NCBI GenBank assembly: GCA_034620365.1
Contig: JAQGEQ010000332.1
Span: 1 to 64,000 of the forward strand
Source of the DNA: Pegea sp. RAD2-039
Taxonomy: Eukaryota; Chordata; Thaliacea; Salpida; Salpidae
Direction: 5' to 3'
DNA length: 64,000 bases
Shown here in pieces: positions 48,338-62,800 of the stretch (position 1 is its first letter; each line of letters begins with the position of its first letter). The position numbers and the translations under genes were made by a program. The notes under the pieces were generated by a model. It had not been told where the DNA came from. It did not search any database and saw only the letters and a program-made list of their open reading frames with translations.

Positions 48338-51300
48338 AAAATAAATGAGAGAAATACTCGAAATACTTGATACTGCTGAAATTTATTATTCAAAATTAAA
48401 AATGTATTTTACTAATCATTTTTGTTAATATTCTGCATTTGCTATACCCTGTACTTTAATTAGTATTCTGTTAAATAAGTTTATTACTTGAATACTAAAT
48501 TGGAGGTTTATGAATCTAATAAAATTAAAGATTGTTTGAATAAAACTGACAGTTTATATAACTTTAAAACAATAAGGAGTAATAGTTTAATTAAGAAATT
48601 CAACTTTAACAATATTATAGACTTTTAATAAAACTACAAAATATGATTTCATGTTTGTATAATTTCATAAAAATACATGAAGATTTGATTTAAACTACTT
48701 TCATTGATAAGTTTTGAATGTATGCTTAGTCAAGTAATTCATCTTACATTTGAAACTATGTTCATGGCTGAATGAATTTATTGAAAATTCTTGCCGCCAA
48801 AACACTACGAATTCATCTTTAATTAAAGAGTTAAATTGCTTTAGGCAATTTTATACAGATCTCAATTTAAGAATAATACAGATTTTTTGAAAAAAATTGT
48901 AGTTGGTAGCAAAATGAACATACTTAACAAATAAACTTTCTAAATTGTTAAATTAAATTTAATATTTTATAGGTATTTAACTTTTCCCAAAAGTTGAAAT
49001 TGAGTTCAAAATAGTTTAAAATTGCAATTTAACATCTTGCTAACTTCTCGAGATTAAAAGTTATAAATATTTTGGTTACAGATCAGTTTTTCCAGTAATA
49101 ATAAACCTAGATTACAAATGAACAGCATTGCTTTGTACAGTTATCATTTTTTTGAACCTTTATAATGATTCTTTTAGTTTTTGCATCGATGGTTAAAATT
49201 GGTGGACTGTTTAAACAGTGTTGATGAACATTGTGGTAAAATATCATTTCTTTTCATGGCTCAGTAATCGTGCACGAGATTGAGCTCTAGAAAAGATAAA
49301 AAAGTCGATAACAGATCTGATTTAATACAAAGCAATTTATCATTTTTTAAAACTCATCAAAACTCGTAGTAGAGACGAAATGTAATTTTTAAGAATATAG
49401 AGAATTCATTTACTGAAATATTTACGATGGCATATCCAGAGAAGGTTATTCAGTTTTAAATTTTAAGAGGATCAATTTACATTTAGTAATTTATAACAAA
49501 TATCTCGACTCCATAAAAAAGTCTTAAACCCTGTATAAATAAACCTGTTAAATCAAAATATCTGTAGATCACAAATTATTATGGTAAAACATTCTATTGT
49601 GATTACTGCGAAATCTTATATGTTATATTCTATGTTTAACGTTAATAATTCAAATTTAGAATAAAATAAAGTTCTACTAGCATCTATTAAATTGAACTAC
49701 TTCAAACTACAATTATTCTTGTATTATAATAATTCTAGTAGTAAAAAAAATTCAGATAAGGTTTTGCTCGTGATCTGTATTTTAAGTATTTGTTGAAAAT
49801 GATGTTATAAGCCTGTTAAAAATAATTTAGCTTATACTTAATTTTAGATACATTTTATTTTTTTCATCTAATTTTTTATGCCTTTCAGAAACTCTGTTTT
49901 CCAGGAAAGCATAACATAAATTTCATGTTTATCTCATGGTTGAACTACTGTGCACATTTTAAAGATTTGACAACTAAAGAAAAAGCTGAGCTTTTAACCA
50001 GTTGATGTTTATCATAAAAACATTTATCGATTAAACTATCTGATGATCTTGAAAAAGCTCAAAATTTGTTATGCATTGGATAGTTTTATGATGATCGTTA
50101 ATCCAAACATACATTCAAACAAAAGAAGATTTTTCAAAAACCTCTAAAAAAATTTTTTTTTAATTAAAAAGTTTCTTATTCTTATTTTGAATCATACTGT
50201 TTACTAGTTAGTAAGAAATAATAAAATTGAGTGTAGTCATTTTTTAAATAAATTTGAATATTTTCCAAATTAATTAAATTCTTAAAACCCTGAGATGAGT
50301 ATAAGAAAGAGTAATCAAATTGTAATGAGCTTTAAACTACCAAAATGCTTCATCTTTTTCCAAATTATTTTTTAACAAATAGCTTCATAAAAAAATTAAA
50401 GTTGATTTATTAATTTTTCACTGCCATAATAATTTTACTACTGTAATACTCTGCAAGGATTAGAATGACAAAATTAAGAAATAGCTTTGTTAACAAGAAG
50501 TGTGTCATTTTAAAATAACATATTCAGTTTGTTTGAACATTATTAATTTCGAATGATTTCTCTTACATTATGAAAAAATTGAAGAAAAGAATTATTTATA
50601 AAAGCCAAATCGTGCATATAAAACTTCTCTTAAGGCATCCAACTTTATGTAGCTTGTAATAATCACGATAAAGTAGTTTCACCTGTTTAAACAACTTTGC
50701 AGGTGCTCCGGATTTTGACCACCCAAAATGTGTCAAGATGTTTATCATAGTGCTTTTTCGTCAGCTAATTTTTCATTTTTTCTACTGAAAGTTTCTGTAA
50801 AACTTTTATGATTTTTCAACTTATCGCGATCTTTTTTATTTTCATAGAAACGTTTACTAAACAAAAGTTTGAAAATTATTAACTACAGAAGTTGTACAAT
50901 CCAGATACTACTAAACTTATTTGAAGAAAGTGATTTGAAAACTTTATTTTCTAATCGCTTTACTTTAATTCTTAGTAATGGATCAAAACTTTTCAAAAAA
51001 TCAAACTGAATCAAATTATGTTGTAAAAAAGAATGTAAAAAAACATTAATTTGATTATTCAACTAAAAAATAATTTCAAAATTGTTATCTTTAATTACAT
51101 TTATAAACTTAGATTAATGCTTTAAATTTATTTCTTAGAAACAGAAAAATCTTATTTTTCATTGGAACAGTATTTGTACATTATATCAAACTTTTTAGTA
51201 TCAAACCACTTCTCAAAACTTTGATCAAATTATTTTTAGTGTCAAATATTTTCTTTCAACTTGAAAAACGATACCACAAAAATTTGAGTCTTCTGATAAC

Positions 51301-51712
51301 ACAACAAGATCTGATCTTATAGATAATTTTTGCAAAACCGTTTGCAAAATTTTCATTCAAATTTCTAATTTATTTGATTGTTTCATAAAACTAATAATTA
51401 ATAATTTAAACATGAACGATTTGAATCAAAATTTGAATCGGAAATGATAAAGAGAAATACATTTTTCATTAATCAAATTACTCTAATTTTCCTTTAATCA
51501 TCGGATAACTATATAAAATTATCAGAAACTTGTTTTTATTTCTAGCGTAGATTTCTCTGCAAGAGGTCATCTGAACTCGTCAACATTTCAAACATCAGTA
51601 TTTGCAACAAATCTACGATATTTGTAAATTTTTTGCTAATTTCATCAAATATAATAACTGTAATTCGATTGATAAAGAAATAATTGTAAAATACTATTTT
51701 GAACTTTTTTTT

Positions 51713-51757
51713 ATTTAATGCGTGGCCGTGATTGACAAATTAAACAGCTCTTACATT
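51713..51757 (-). repeat. Dispersed short motif, longer copy
   Basis: Shares a 40-45 bp stretch (TTTAATGCGTGGCCGTG, then TGACAAATTAAACAG) with the reverse complement of the intron copies at 28.34 and 35.46 kb. This is the end of a dispersed element of unknown type. Confidence 0.45.
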
Positions 51758-52190
51758 TTACCAAAACCATTGATCAGTATCGTTGATATGAACCTAACTT
51801 TCTTATTCATTCAAGTCGTGACGTCAGAGTCTGTTAATCAAAATACCTATGCTATATCTCCTTCATCTTTATTTCGACCTTTCTGATGGTATGGGCATGT
51901 ATAAGGCTTATGCAACTCTAAACAAGTTATTTAAAAGAAGTTCAATTTAAACAAATCCTGAAACTTATTATAATAATTATTTATTTAACAAAATTCATCT
52001 TTTCAAGCTGCATTCGGCTAATGTCTTCCTTTAAATTTATATGTTGCTTTCATTGTATATGTATCTACATAGGATAAAAACAGTTTTTCACAAATCTCTC
52101 CTTATATTTATTAGATAAAATTACGCTTTTTTATTTCCAAATCTATACAGTTTTAATTAACATTCATAAAAAAAAACTATAAGAAGTAAA

Positions 52191-53330
52191 TTAAAATGAA
52201 GACTCAATAAATGGAAGTCCTCTTCGAAATGGTAATTTCTTGTCGGTCATTGCAAGGTTTGCTAACTTTATAAAGCAAAGCCAGGCCAAAAAAAGACGAT
52301 AAATGGCATATAAAAACATCAAACAGGGAGATATCCATACGAAGCTTGAGGTAAATCCTTTGTTTCTTCTACACATTGTAATACCTTGTTCTTCAATGAT
52401 GAAACTTGTAATTAAAACCAAACCTGAAAATACAAGTATTTTATTAATCAATAATAATAAGACTCATTCCAACCAAAAAATATTTTTTTTTGGATGGAAA
52501 GTTTATCTTGTGATTTGTTTCAATAAGTTTGATAACGAACTTTTATGAAATAAAACATTTTATATTTAATGTTGAAAGACAATATACATAATTTACATAA
52601 TTTTAATCCTTTTTTATATCTGACAAAAGGAAGTTTAGACAGAAAATGAGTCATGAATGAAGCTTTAAAATATTCATGCTTCAGTAAACATCAGACTTTT
52701 TTCAAAGCAGTCGTCTATAAATTTTTTACTCAGTTATTAAATTGAAGTTTAATACAAAATTTATCAACCGTTTCAAAGTTACACAAGATTAACTTACCGA
52801 TCGAGAAATTGACAAGTGAGAAAACCATTTCCAGTGCAATAGTTGTTTTGAAGTCTATTGTCAAAAACATGCATTTAGCACTAATAGCGATCATCAAGCC
52901 ATAAAACACGGTGAGAGATACTACCAAGACAGCAAAATCTGCTTCATCACTCCCTGTAGAATGAGAATACCTGTTGCAAAATAAAGGTAAACAAATATAT
53001 CTTACAATAAATAGTTGCAATCATATTGTTGTATGTATTGCAGTCCATAAACGCCATTGCATAAGACCAATTCAATGGTATATTTAGTTGTGCGTAAAGC
53101 AACCAGAAGGCAATATTTTCAATAGTATAATGCTTTCCAGTAGCTAGTCTCAGTGTCCAAAAGAGAAATTCAATGTTTCTTTGCCTGATTTTAATGTAAA
53201 ATAGTTATAATTACATTGATTATTCTAAGAAATGATTATAAATGACGAAAAATCACAAACTTAAACAAAACAAATGCTTTTAAAGAAAGAAAACTTACTC
53301 GGTTAAGGTATCTTCATCTTCAAGAATCAT
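52191..53330 (-). CDS. Four-helix membrane protein, paralog 2
   Basis: Minus-strand exons 53299-53330, 53006-53184, 52798-52953 and 52191-52423, in phases 2, 1 and 1, give 199 residues. An acidic N-terminus (MILEDEDTLTEQ) is followed by hydrophobic spans at about 32-55, 77-100, 107-132 and 149-174 and a short polar tail ending in ESSF. For exon 3 a weaker nearby acceptor (52,976) gives the wrong phase, so the one at 52,954 was chosen. Intron sizes are about 50-370 bp. It is a paralog of the 44-45 kb gene in the same orientation, 7 kb away. No signal sequence or known family motif was recognised; topology suggests a small polytopic membrane protein. Confidence 0.65.
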
Positions 53331-56300
53331 TTTGCAAGTTAACAAAATTACACTAAAAAGAAAGAAAAGTTTTTTAAGTGTTTTAATTATTTATTGAAGG
53401 TTAGAAAACACAATTTTAACTTATTTGTTAAAAAAGTCAACTTGACTAAGATATAAAACCAAAAACCTCAACTGCTTTTTTGTTAAAAATAAGATACTGT
53501 TATCTCAGACAATATAAAATACTACTCTTGTACTAAGTTGCTAGCCAGCTTAAAAAAACGTTGTGCGTAGTGATAAAAAAAGGCAAAATATATCCAAAAA
53601 TGAAAACAAAAATTACTTTTCGCCCATTTTTCGTTTTTATGGTAAACTTTAAATTTAATAAAAAGGGCTGGTTAAAAATGTATTTATGTTTCTTGTAAAA
53701 ATTTTTTTGGAGATGTTTCACTGTTTTATAGATTAAATAACTATCTTAATAGATTTACTTATAAAAATTCAAGCTTATATCAAAGTTTAAGAAAACTTAA
53801 GATTAAAAAAAAAGTATATTACAGATCGTTGATGTAAAATTACCGTTTTTATAAAGTTTAAATTTTAGTCAAAATGTTTACTAATTAAGTTCAGATTTTA
53901 TTAAGATCTTATTCTAAACTATCTTAGATTATGCTTTTTTAAAACATATTTTTTTCTGGTCTCTCATTTATCAGTATAATAGATCAAAACCATTTGTTTT
54001 GTTGATAATGTAATATTCACTATTTTTTTTCTATTCCTTCATGCAACAAGAATTTTCGAATAGAATTGTTAGTGAGCTTTCAGAGCTGTTTACTTTTCAT
54101 TATCACCAAAACTTTGCAGTTTTAAATCTGAGACTTAAATTTCTCTCTGGAAAAAATTTTCAATTTTTGAAATCTTTTATTTTTATCTATGATTATATAA
54201 CATTTAAAAATCTTAAACATTTCATCAAAAACAGTTAATGTTTTTATAATTAGCTCTTGTGAGAGATAGCATTGAAGGTATCATTACATATCAGAAAAAT
54301 TCATATTTTTGTACAGTCGAAGCTAAACCTAAAAGCAGCAATTCAAAAGAATTATCTATTTGCAACCACCAATAAATGGAAATTATTGGTTTGTTTAGTT
54401 GTTTAGTTTTAAAAGAAATTTGTCTAAGAATAGTTCTCTAAGTTTACTAATGAACTTATAAAGATATTTCAGGACTTTAATAACAATTTAAAACAATATT
54501 TGTAAAATTATTTTTCTTTTTATATGATTATTTACAAGTTAAACACACATGATCTTTTGATTTAATCTAAATATAATAAAATATCTTAATTATAAGTTAG
54601 ATAAATTATTTTCTGTAACTATAGGTTAATGATGTTATTACTTAATAAATAATTTAGACAATAGTCTTATACTAGTTTGTATATCTTAAAAAACTTAACA
54701 TAATTCAACTTATAAGTAAGATTCTTATGTTGGCAGCCATTTCAATTCAAAAATATTTTATTTTATCTATTTTTTCTATAGTGAATTGATGAAATTGATG
54801 AAAATATTTATTTTGTGATCAAACTATCAGTCAGTATATCTACTAAAGTTTCTTTACGGTTTATTTACCTTAAAATTAACAATAAATAATTTTGTTTGTC
54901 TTAGTAGTAGCATTGAGAAAAATATTGAGGCAAGGACACATCCTATAATTATATGAGAATGGTACAGAGCATGTTGCTTCAGTGCTCTTGTGAAATGATA
55001 TACCATATTGAAGATGAAAAGTCATTTTTGAACAGTTTCGAGAACAAACCTTCCCTACTGACGACGTTGACTTTAGTAAGGTCGAATAAGGTAATAAACA
55101 GAAACCTATTTTGCTCTTTTTATTTTTTCTGTAATGGATGTAAGGAAAAGATCATGTCCATGCTAGAATATTTTGATCTGAAAACGCTTTATGATTTTGG
55201 ATATAACCATACAGCTAGTATTTGTAGGCGATGGTGTCTAAGGGCGGTTTACCTATTGTTTTTATTTTTTATTATACTTTAGTTTACTTGAATGTCGCAT
55301 TTAGTAGCATTGGCGTCGCAAATGTTACTAAAGCATCTTTCATATCGGTGGTCATACGGACGTTCCAACTTAGCAGTTTAAAAGTGGAATTTTTTATTAT
55401 AGTTATTACTCTTGAGTTAGTTTTGAACCAATTTTATTTCTGTCTTACACAGATTTATTCTTTTTGAGGGCATCACATGTTAAACAACACAAGTATGCTA
55501 GGCCATTAAATCATAAGTTTATAGTACTTTGTCATAAAATATAAACTTATGATAGTTGATCAAAACATGATCAGATTATCGATTATGCAATCCATGCTAA
55601 ATCCCTTAAAAATTAATAAAATAGTTGCTAAAAAAATGTCAAAAAGAATTGAATTTTAATTACTTACATGCAAACTCTGGATTAAAAAACAGAGAAATAA
55701 AAAGTAAAAAAGTCACCTTTTACATAAAAAAATTGAAATCTTTCGAAATTAACCAATATAATTTTGTTGGGAATATATTTTTAAAGCAAATCATATGAAA
55801 TACATTATAATTTCTTTATCTATTTATGAACTTTGAACAACAATTATTTCTTATATTTAGACTAAGCATAGTCCGAAAAACATTTTAAATTTAAATTAAT
55901 CAATAAAAGTTTTAAACAATACTTTTTAATATGATCTAGAGACATCCAAAAAAATCTTAGAGGTTTTACAACACTAACAAATACACAATTCATTCTCTAT
56001 ATCAGATTTACAAATCTAATTTATTTTATTCATTATAATCAAAGAAAAATTTTAAAATAATAGAAATATAAATATATATTTCCTTTATCTTATATAAAAT
56101 AAAAAACATTTTTCAGAACATAAGAATCACTATTCAATTTTTTTTTTATTTATGTGCGTATAGCTAGATAAACATAAAAATTTTATACTTTTGACCTTTG
56201 ATTTACAGAAAAGTCTGAAGTTTTATTTTCTACTTATTATATGAACAAAAACCAAACAAATATAAAAAACATACCATTCTTGGTCAGTTCTTCAAGATTA

Positions 56301-57138
56301 TTAATACTTCAGGATTAGTCAAAAAGTAAAGTATAACAGTTGAGTCAAAATTGTTATTAGATTTGCTTATAAGGCTATAAACCGAATAGTTAAGAAAATA
56401 AGAGAAACTAAATTTAAACATAGATTTAAAATTTGATTTTGATATAATACTTAACATGTTAAAATTTAAAATGTTTTACCATGTACATTTAATAGTCTTT
56501 TGCTGATTCACAAACTGCATAAAATCAACTTCAAAATAAATTCTCTCAATTACTGCTCATTTACCAGCTCTCTAAAGGGTTAGGGTTAGTTCATAGTTTA
56601 GTTTTATTTATTTATTCAGTTGTTTTGGTGGTATTTGTAGAGCGTTTTAGGCGAATTGCGTTTTGGTGAAAGTAAAGCTTTTTAAATGTAACCAACTAAT
56701 CATAATTACTGTAGATCAAAATCTAACAAGGTTTATTCTTTTTTTTCAAAAAAGTTCACTTAAATTCTTTGCATAGAGAAGTTTATTAAAATATATAAAT
56801 TAAATCAAAATATTTAAGTAAAACAAATTGCTAGTTTGAAGTTAAGAAGTTAAATGCGCTTGGAAAGTAATCCTAGGAAAATAAGAAAATTATTAATTTT
56901 CTAAATGTATATCATGATAAATACATTGAAAAACATGTTTTTATAATAAGTCAAAAGTGCAAACAGAGTATTATCAATTTCAATTTTGCAAAATATACTT
57001 AATGTAAATATTAACCAAAAAAAAAAAAATTATTTTAAAGCAGATCCTTACAATAAGACAACAAATTCAGATAGTTTTTCAAAATGTAAAAAAGTCTGTG
57101 ATTAAACTATTTAAAGATTGATATCAAAAATAATAATC
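53331..57138. other. AT-rich intergenic with one doubtful open region
   Basis: Apart from the overlapping frames at 54,953-55,467, I see nothing gene-like. A GGGTTAGGGTTAG stretch at about 56,577 is too short to be called telomeric. Confidence 0.45.
54953..55467 (+). pseudogene. Possible decayed multi-spanning transporter fragment
   Basis: Two overlapping plus-strand frames (54,953-55,282 and 55,231-55,467) show less AT-biased, codon-like sequence than the flanks. The second frame has two hydrophobic spans with an intervening NVTKASF segment. This loosely recalls the GV-x4-TK-S region of SLC35-type nucleotide-sugar transporters in the drug/metabolite transporter superfamily. The frames do not join by a clear intron, so a frameshifted relic is the best reading. 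The family match is weak. Confidence 0.25.
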
Positions 57139-59867
57139 TCATTCTTTTTGGCAAAGAGGGTAGGTAACTACTGTTGCGTGGTACAATACTGATTGAGAGA
57201 TATTCCCAACTTCTGTCCATTTATTCTCAGTCTCATCATAACACTCAATATTTGAATGATAACACTCTCCATCGTACCCTCCTGTAATAGTCATTTATAT
57301 AGAATTGTTACTTAAATAGAACTCTTAATTACAGTTATAATTTTAAGAAAAATCTAAAAAAACGCCATCTAAACTAAAAATCTAATAGACTTACCAAAAA
57401 CATAAATCTTATTTTTGTAGACAACAGCACTGTGAACACATCTTTTTTGTTTCATACTTGCTACATTCTCCCAACTATTGCTAGAAATATTATATCTTTC
57501 CACCGATGACAAGACTCGATCGCCGTTGTATCCACCAACAGCATAGATATAGTTGCCAAGAAGGACTACACCTAAAACAAGTTTGCATCAATTCGTTGTC
57601 ATAATCTTACCAGCAATTAATGACAAATATTTTTTTACCTGGACCACAACGAGGCGTTATCATAGGTTCTACGTAGCTCCATTCGTTTCTTTCAGGTATG
57701 AATCTTTCAACACTATCCAGTGAATGCATGCCATCAGAACCCCCAACTGCATACAGCATTCGATTAACAACGGTGCAATTCAAGTATTGTCGAGGTGTTT
57801 TCATTGGCGCCACCATCATCCAATTATTACTGATAGTGTTATACCTGATAAAAAGTAAGAAATAGATTTATTGATCAGGTCTCAGTTTGTAGTGAAGTTC
57901 TCACTTTTCGACTGAATTTTCTATCCTATGTCCAGCTAAACCTCCTACTGCATATAACTCGCCATCAATGACTCCTACTCCAAATCTGTGTCTTCGTACA
58001 AACATGCTTTTGCACCAAATTGTCTTTTTTGTAGTTGGGTTGAACTTAAAGGTCTTTCTATCATTATGAGGATCTGGCAAGAATGGTTCCATTCTACCGT
58101 GCATATAGTTGTATCTGATGGCTTTGTTAACATTTACTCCACCAATGATGTAGATATGGCCGTATATAGCACAAGCAATCGGAAACAAAATGAAATCAGG
58201 AGCATTTTGAAGGTTAAAGCAGCCAGTTTTTCCCGGCAAAAAGCTTTCAAAAGAAGTTCTTGAACTAGTATGGTCAAGACTATTGCAACCAATTAGAATC
58301 ATCACCTAAGAAATCAGTTAGTTTCATGATTAAGTGGTAAATAAAAAACATACATTTGGAATATCTCGCTGTTTTGTACGGGAAACGATTGGCTTATGTT
58401 GTCTTAGGTCTTCAAGAATCCTTTTTAGATATTCTTGTGATCTGCTTTCGCCGTTAACAATTGAGCAATTATTTAATTGCGCCGAAATGAAACCAGGTGT
58501 AAGTAAATAACATCGAATCTAAACAAAAACAAGGCTCTATTGAAAAACTTTGAAAGTTAAATCTCTACATTTAGATACTTACACATTTAAGTATCGATGT
58601 TAACAGCGGTAACCTTGACACCAAATCGTGTTTAACCCATCGTAGAGCAGCGTCGTAAACTTGAGATTCGCAAGTTACATAAAGTTTATCAAATAGTAAA
58701 ACCTCGTGCAGAACAGATACTGGTTGTTTCAAGAAGTTGTCAGTTCGTGAGACCTGTCAGAATATTAAAATAAATGCAAACAAAGTTTCAACATGGGAAT
58801 GTTTTTCTCTGACTCTATGTAAATTTGACAAATTTATATAACGGGAAAAACCCTCTTAGTGCTTTAAAGTGTTTCTTGCTGTGTTAATTAGTATAACACA
58901 TAAATTTGACACTCAAAATCGTCTCGCTATAATAAATACAAACAATGTAAAACATCACCTCATAAAAATGTTGACCAATAAATCTTTTTATTCTATTCAT
59001 GAAGCTGGTATACCCAGTATTCATTGCAAACGTTGCAAGTTTAAAAGAGTTGGAAGGATTCAACTGACTATCTAAAAATCTGTAGAAGTTGAAGAAAATG
59101 ACAGATTTTTGTAAACACAAAATAAGAAACTAACTCACTTGCAACATAGCTTCATAACAGGCTTTATTTCAAACATACTTGCTGCAATCATAAGATCTTG
59201 GATACACTCGTTATTAATAAGTATCTTTGACGTATAGATAAAGTCCAGAAGTTTCGAAAAAATTGTCGGGCTCACGTTTCTTATTGTGACTTCCTTGGAG
59301 TATTCCTCTATAAATCCTCCTTTAAAAAATAGAAACTAATAGTTAGTTTTGTGTAAATAAGAATAATATCTATACAGAAAAAGCTTCAACTATCTTACTG
59401 GTAAACATAGCTCGGAAGTAGTGAGAAGAACTAGCCAAAATAACTTTATGGGCTGGAAATTCTCGTCTTGATCCATTTAAATCAACTGTGATGACGACAT
59501 CACAGAGCAAGGATTGCTCGCGTAAATCGTTCACTTCTTTAACAATATTGACAATTGACTGTTCTTCTTCAAACAATTCTTCTCTATAAATTACAAAAGA
59601 ATTATGTTAAATCTAGCTACTGTAGTTGCATATTGAAGTACAGTTTATTAAGTTCAATATTAAAAAAAAAATTATTTTCAAGTATTTTAATTAAGACATA
59701 TCCATGCTTAGCTTTTAAGAAAAAATCACTTCAACTTATGAAACTTAAAATCTCAAACAACTTTATAACAACCTGTGAGCATTTAATGAAAGAGTTAACG
59801 AATCTGAAAGTTCATTCATGAATGTTGATGAATCCGATTCAGCAGACAATTTGACACCACTAAACAT
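57139..59867 (-). CDS. BTB-BACK-Kelch protein (Kelch-like, KLHL type)
   Basis: Ten minus-strand exons: 59773-59867, 59399-59583, 59139-59319, 58959-59079, 58583-58753, 58354-58518, 57905-58305, 57639-57844, 57395-57571 and 57139-57281. All phases agree and yield 614 residues, a normal KLHL length. Residues about 50-160 are the BTB domain (CDVVITV, FPAHKVILASSS-YFRAMF). Residues about 165-300 are the BACK domain (CCKFLDSQLNPSN, LKQPVSVL, AALRWVKHD). From about 307 to the end are Kelch repeats, with IIGG, AVGG (three times) and VFGG turns and W/Y spacers. The family forms homodimers that act as substrate adaptors for Cullin-3 ubiquitin ligases or bind actin; the substrate is unknown. Introns are small, mostly 50-190 bp. 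The first ATG gives a short Ser-rich leader typical of the family. This is the best-supported housekeeping-type gene in the window. Confidence 0.93.
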
Positions 59868-62800
59868 TTTGATACTTTTTTAAAACTCAATGATCTTAAA
59901 AAAAAAATGATTTGTTTAAATAAGTGTTGTCTAAACATACAAAGTATACCGTTGATTATCTACACAAATCTAATAAAAGTATTAGTTATAGTAACAGTTT
60001 ACATCAAAATCAAAAGTCTCTAATAACAATTGAATGAAATTAAATGGTTTTGTTTTTGTAAAATGCTTTTAAACTGATAATAAAAAGTATTAGAGATAAA
60101 ACTGGAAATTTATTATTAAAATAAAAGTTTTTGTAAGTAATATGCCTAGTAGGGTTAGTGCCAATAACATATGCACATCTAGTCATACATTCAACAATTG
60201 TTAACAATTATGGAAAGATACTTATCAGCTTATCAATTCAAGAGTCTAACGTTAGATATAGAACTAAATAAAAATCGCACAGAAAACTAGGTTGAACCTC
60301 TATCATTAAGGCTTAGCAAACAAAACAGTTACTATTTTTTGGAATTATTTTTTTTAATTAAATATTAAAAACCTTTTAGACATATAATAGTTTTGATTAC
60401 TTGGTTTATTATATCTAATTTTAAATACTTTCAAGAATGTTACTTACTAAGTTCGCTCCTTAACAAAAAACATGAAAAAACTATTTGTTTGAAAAAATAA
60501 CTATTGTATGGTTATACTTTAATCATATACCAATTTTATGAGAAAAAAGCTGATTGCTAAATGTTGAATGTTATATACAAAATGCCTAACTAGTTTAAAC
60601 ATCTCTCAAAATACTATTACTTCTTTAATTTTAGGTTATTTCATAGAAAATTCTTAGTTAATTTTCTCATTATTAAACAAAATGATTATCTTTGAATAAT
60701 ACAACTACTGAAGATATATAAAAATAAATTAGAAATCAATATATATTTATACATACTTATAAAAGCATCACCACTTTAAACAATATATTAGATAACCAAA
60801 ATGTATTCTTTTTAAACTGTTTTATTTACAGTAAGTCCATTTGAAGATTTAAGTCAAAGTACAAAATATTTTTAAGTGGTGAAAACAACAAACTTTTTTA
60901 ATTATTGGGTTTTAAGCAAAAAGTAGATTATTAGATACCGTATTAAGTTTTGTTGTCTGTACAAATAAGAGCTTGTATTAAATAGTAATATACATGAGAG
61001 ATAATTTAACGCGAATACCTATAACAACAAACAGAAAAATTTACATCAATTTGTTGTATTAAAACAAGATTTGTATAAAAAATTCAAAACTTAAATTATT
61101 ATAACGTTTTCACCTAAAAGAATGAAGAAAAAATACTTTGCTGAGCTATCTTAAATTACTTGTGCTGATAATTATTATAAGATATGAGATCGAAAATATG
61201 AAACTAAACTATATATACAAAACATTGTAAACTGAAGGTCAAGAACTTTTTTGCTGATATAAAATAGACTTTTTCTAAAAAACAAAATATAGGGTGTAGA
61301 AAACAATTATCAGAAAAACATTTATTTTATAAAACACATTAGAATAAACGGTTATTGCCATGGGTTTTTAACAATAAGTAACATATCTGAGAAGAAAATA
61401 CTTAGTTCTTTAGCTCAACATAAATTCTAGTTTGTTGATATCTTTCCAAATAGAGCTTTTCAAAGAGACAAATTAATTTAGATTGCGAAATTAATTTGAG
61501 CTAAAGTGGCTGTTTCCAATAAATGAACTGTATCTGTGAATTGAGAACTGGAAAATTTAAGGAAACACAATTAAAAAAATAAGTCAAAGTATTAAAATGC
61601 TTAACATTAGCTAACATTTTAAAACTGATGATTCAAATAAAACTTTTATTACAAAAAGAGTGATTAAAGTTAAACACAACAACAGTTCTTATACACTACA
61701 ATTTTTTTAACATAATTGACTTACATATAAGCAAAATCAATTTGAAGTAGCTCAGAATGTGGAAAACGTAATATTTATATAGAGGATAACGTTAGAAAGA
61801 TTTATTAGAAAATTCAAAAACTATACAGTTGGTCTGAAATTTTTTACAGAAGCCAAAATGTTATTACTGAAGCTAAGTTTTATTATGGGTAAAAACATTT
61901 AAAACATAATTCTAATTTAACCAAAATAAAGTGAATGAAACGTTTTAAAGTAATATCTAAATATTTAGAAGATATAAGTTAATGAAATTTTAAATTGCAG
62001 AAAACCTTTAGCTTTTATTTGTAACACCTTTAGTCTCATAACATCTTGTTCAAACTTTAGTTAAGTTAAGGCTAAAAGATATACATAAATTACACTAAAA
62101 TTATGCTAGAATTCAGTAGGTAACTTATCTAGTACTTAGAAACTTTTCAAAAGTTTAGGTTATTGAAATGGTTCTAGATGTTATACTAAAAGATATTAAT
62201 CGCATTAAAAAAAAATCCAGGTTACATGATGAGTTACTTCTAGAAGTTGTACTAAAAAGGTGCTAATTAAAAAACAAAAGACTTACGGCTGATATTTCGA
62301 TATTTTCGAGTATTTGGTATAATTTACTGACTTTAAAGTATACAAAATTATTAAGGAAATGAGATATAATAAAATACAAAAACAAAGAACTCGCTGAAAA
62401 TTATAAAAAAACTTAATTTAATTATTTTTAAAAAACTCAAGTTGCTGCCAATATAAATTATGTATTGGCCGCAATATAACACGTATAAATATAAAACAAA
62501 ATTAGCTAAACTTTATTTATTTTATGATCCAAACAATTGAAAGTTACGACTGATGAAATGTTTTTAATTCTCTTATTAAATTAATATTTGTGAAGTATAT
62601 TATATTAAAAAAGACAGCATTTTAAATTAAATCTCTCAAAGTGATTAAACGCGCATAAGCAAAACTGTTTTCTATTAACAAAACAAAAGGATTAAAAACA
62701 ACGTTTATGAAAACAATTCTTATTTAATAACATATCAGTTTAATCAGCCTATTATTGATTTTCCACAAAATAATAAATACGGCGTTTAAAGATTTATTTA

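Larger units (their letters stand above)
45191..52190. other. 7-kb AT-rich intergenic region, no gene seen
   Basis: Contains three copies of a short dispersed motif (near 46,010, 48,315 and 51,715) but no exon I can support on either strand. Confidence 0.5.

Noticed and set aside
53533-54238. Small ORFs at 53,533-53,721 and 54,041-54,238
   Set aside because: Phe/Lys/Asn-rich translations typical of random AT-rich DNA, with no splice or homology support.
56575-56590. GGGTTAGGGTTAG as an interstitial telomere repeat
   Set aside because: Only two units are present; not distinguishable from chance.
57988-58263. Plus-strand 91-residue ORF opposite the Kelch exon
   Set aside because: It is antisense shadow of a well-supported Kelch exon.
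58869-59120. Plus and minus ORFs of 68 and 78 residues
   Set aside because: The minus frame contains a BACK-domain exon (58,959-59,079) with intronic extensions, and the plus frame is its shadow.
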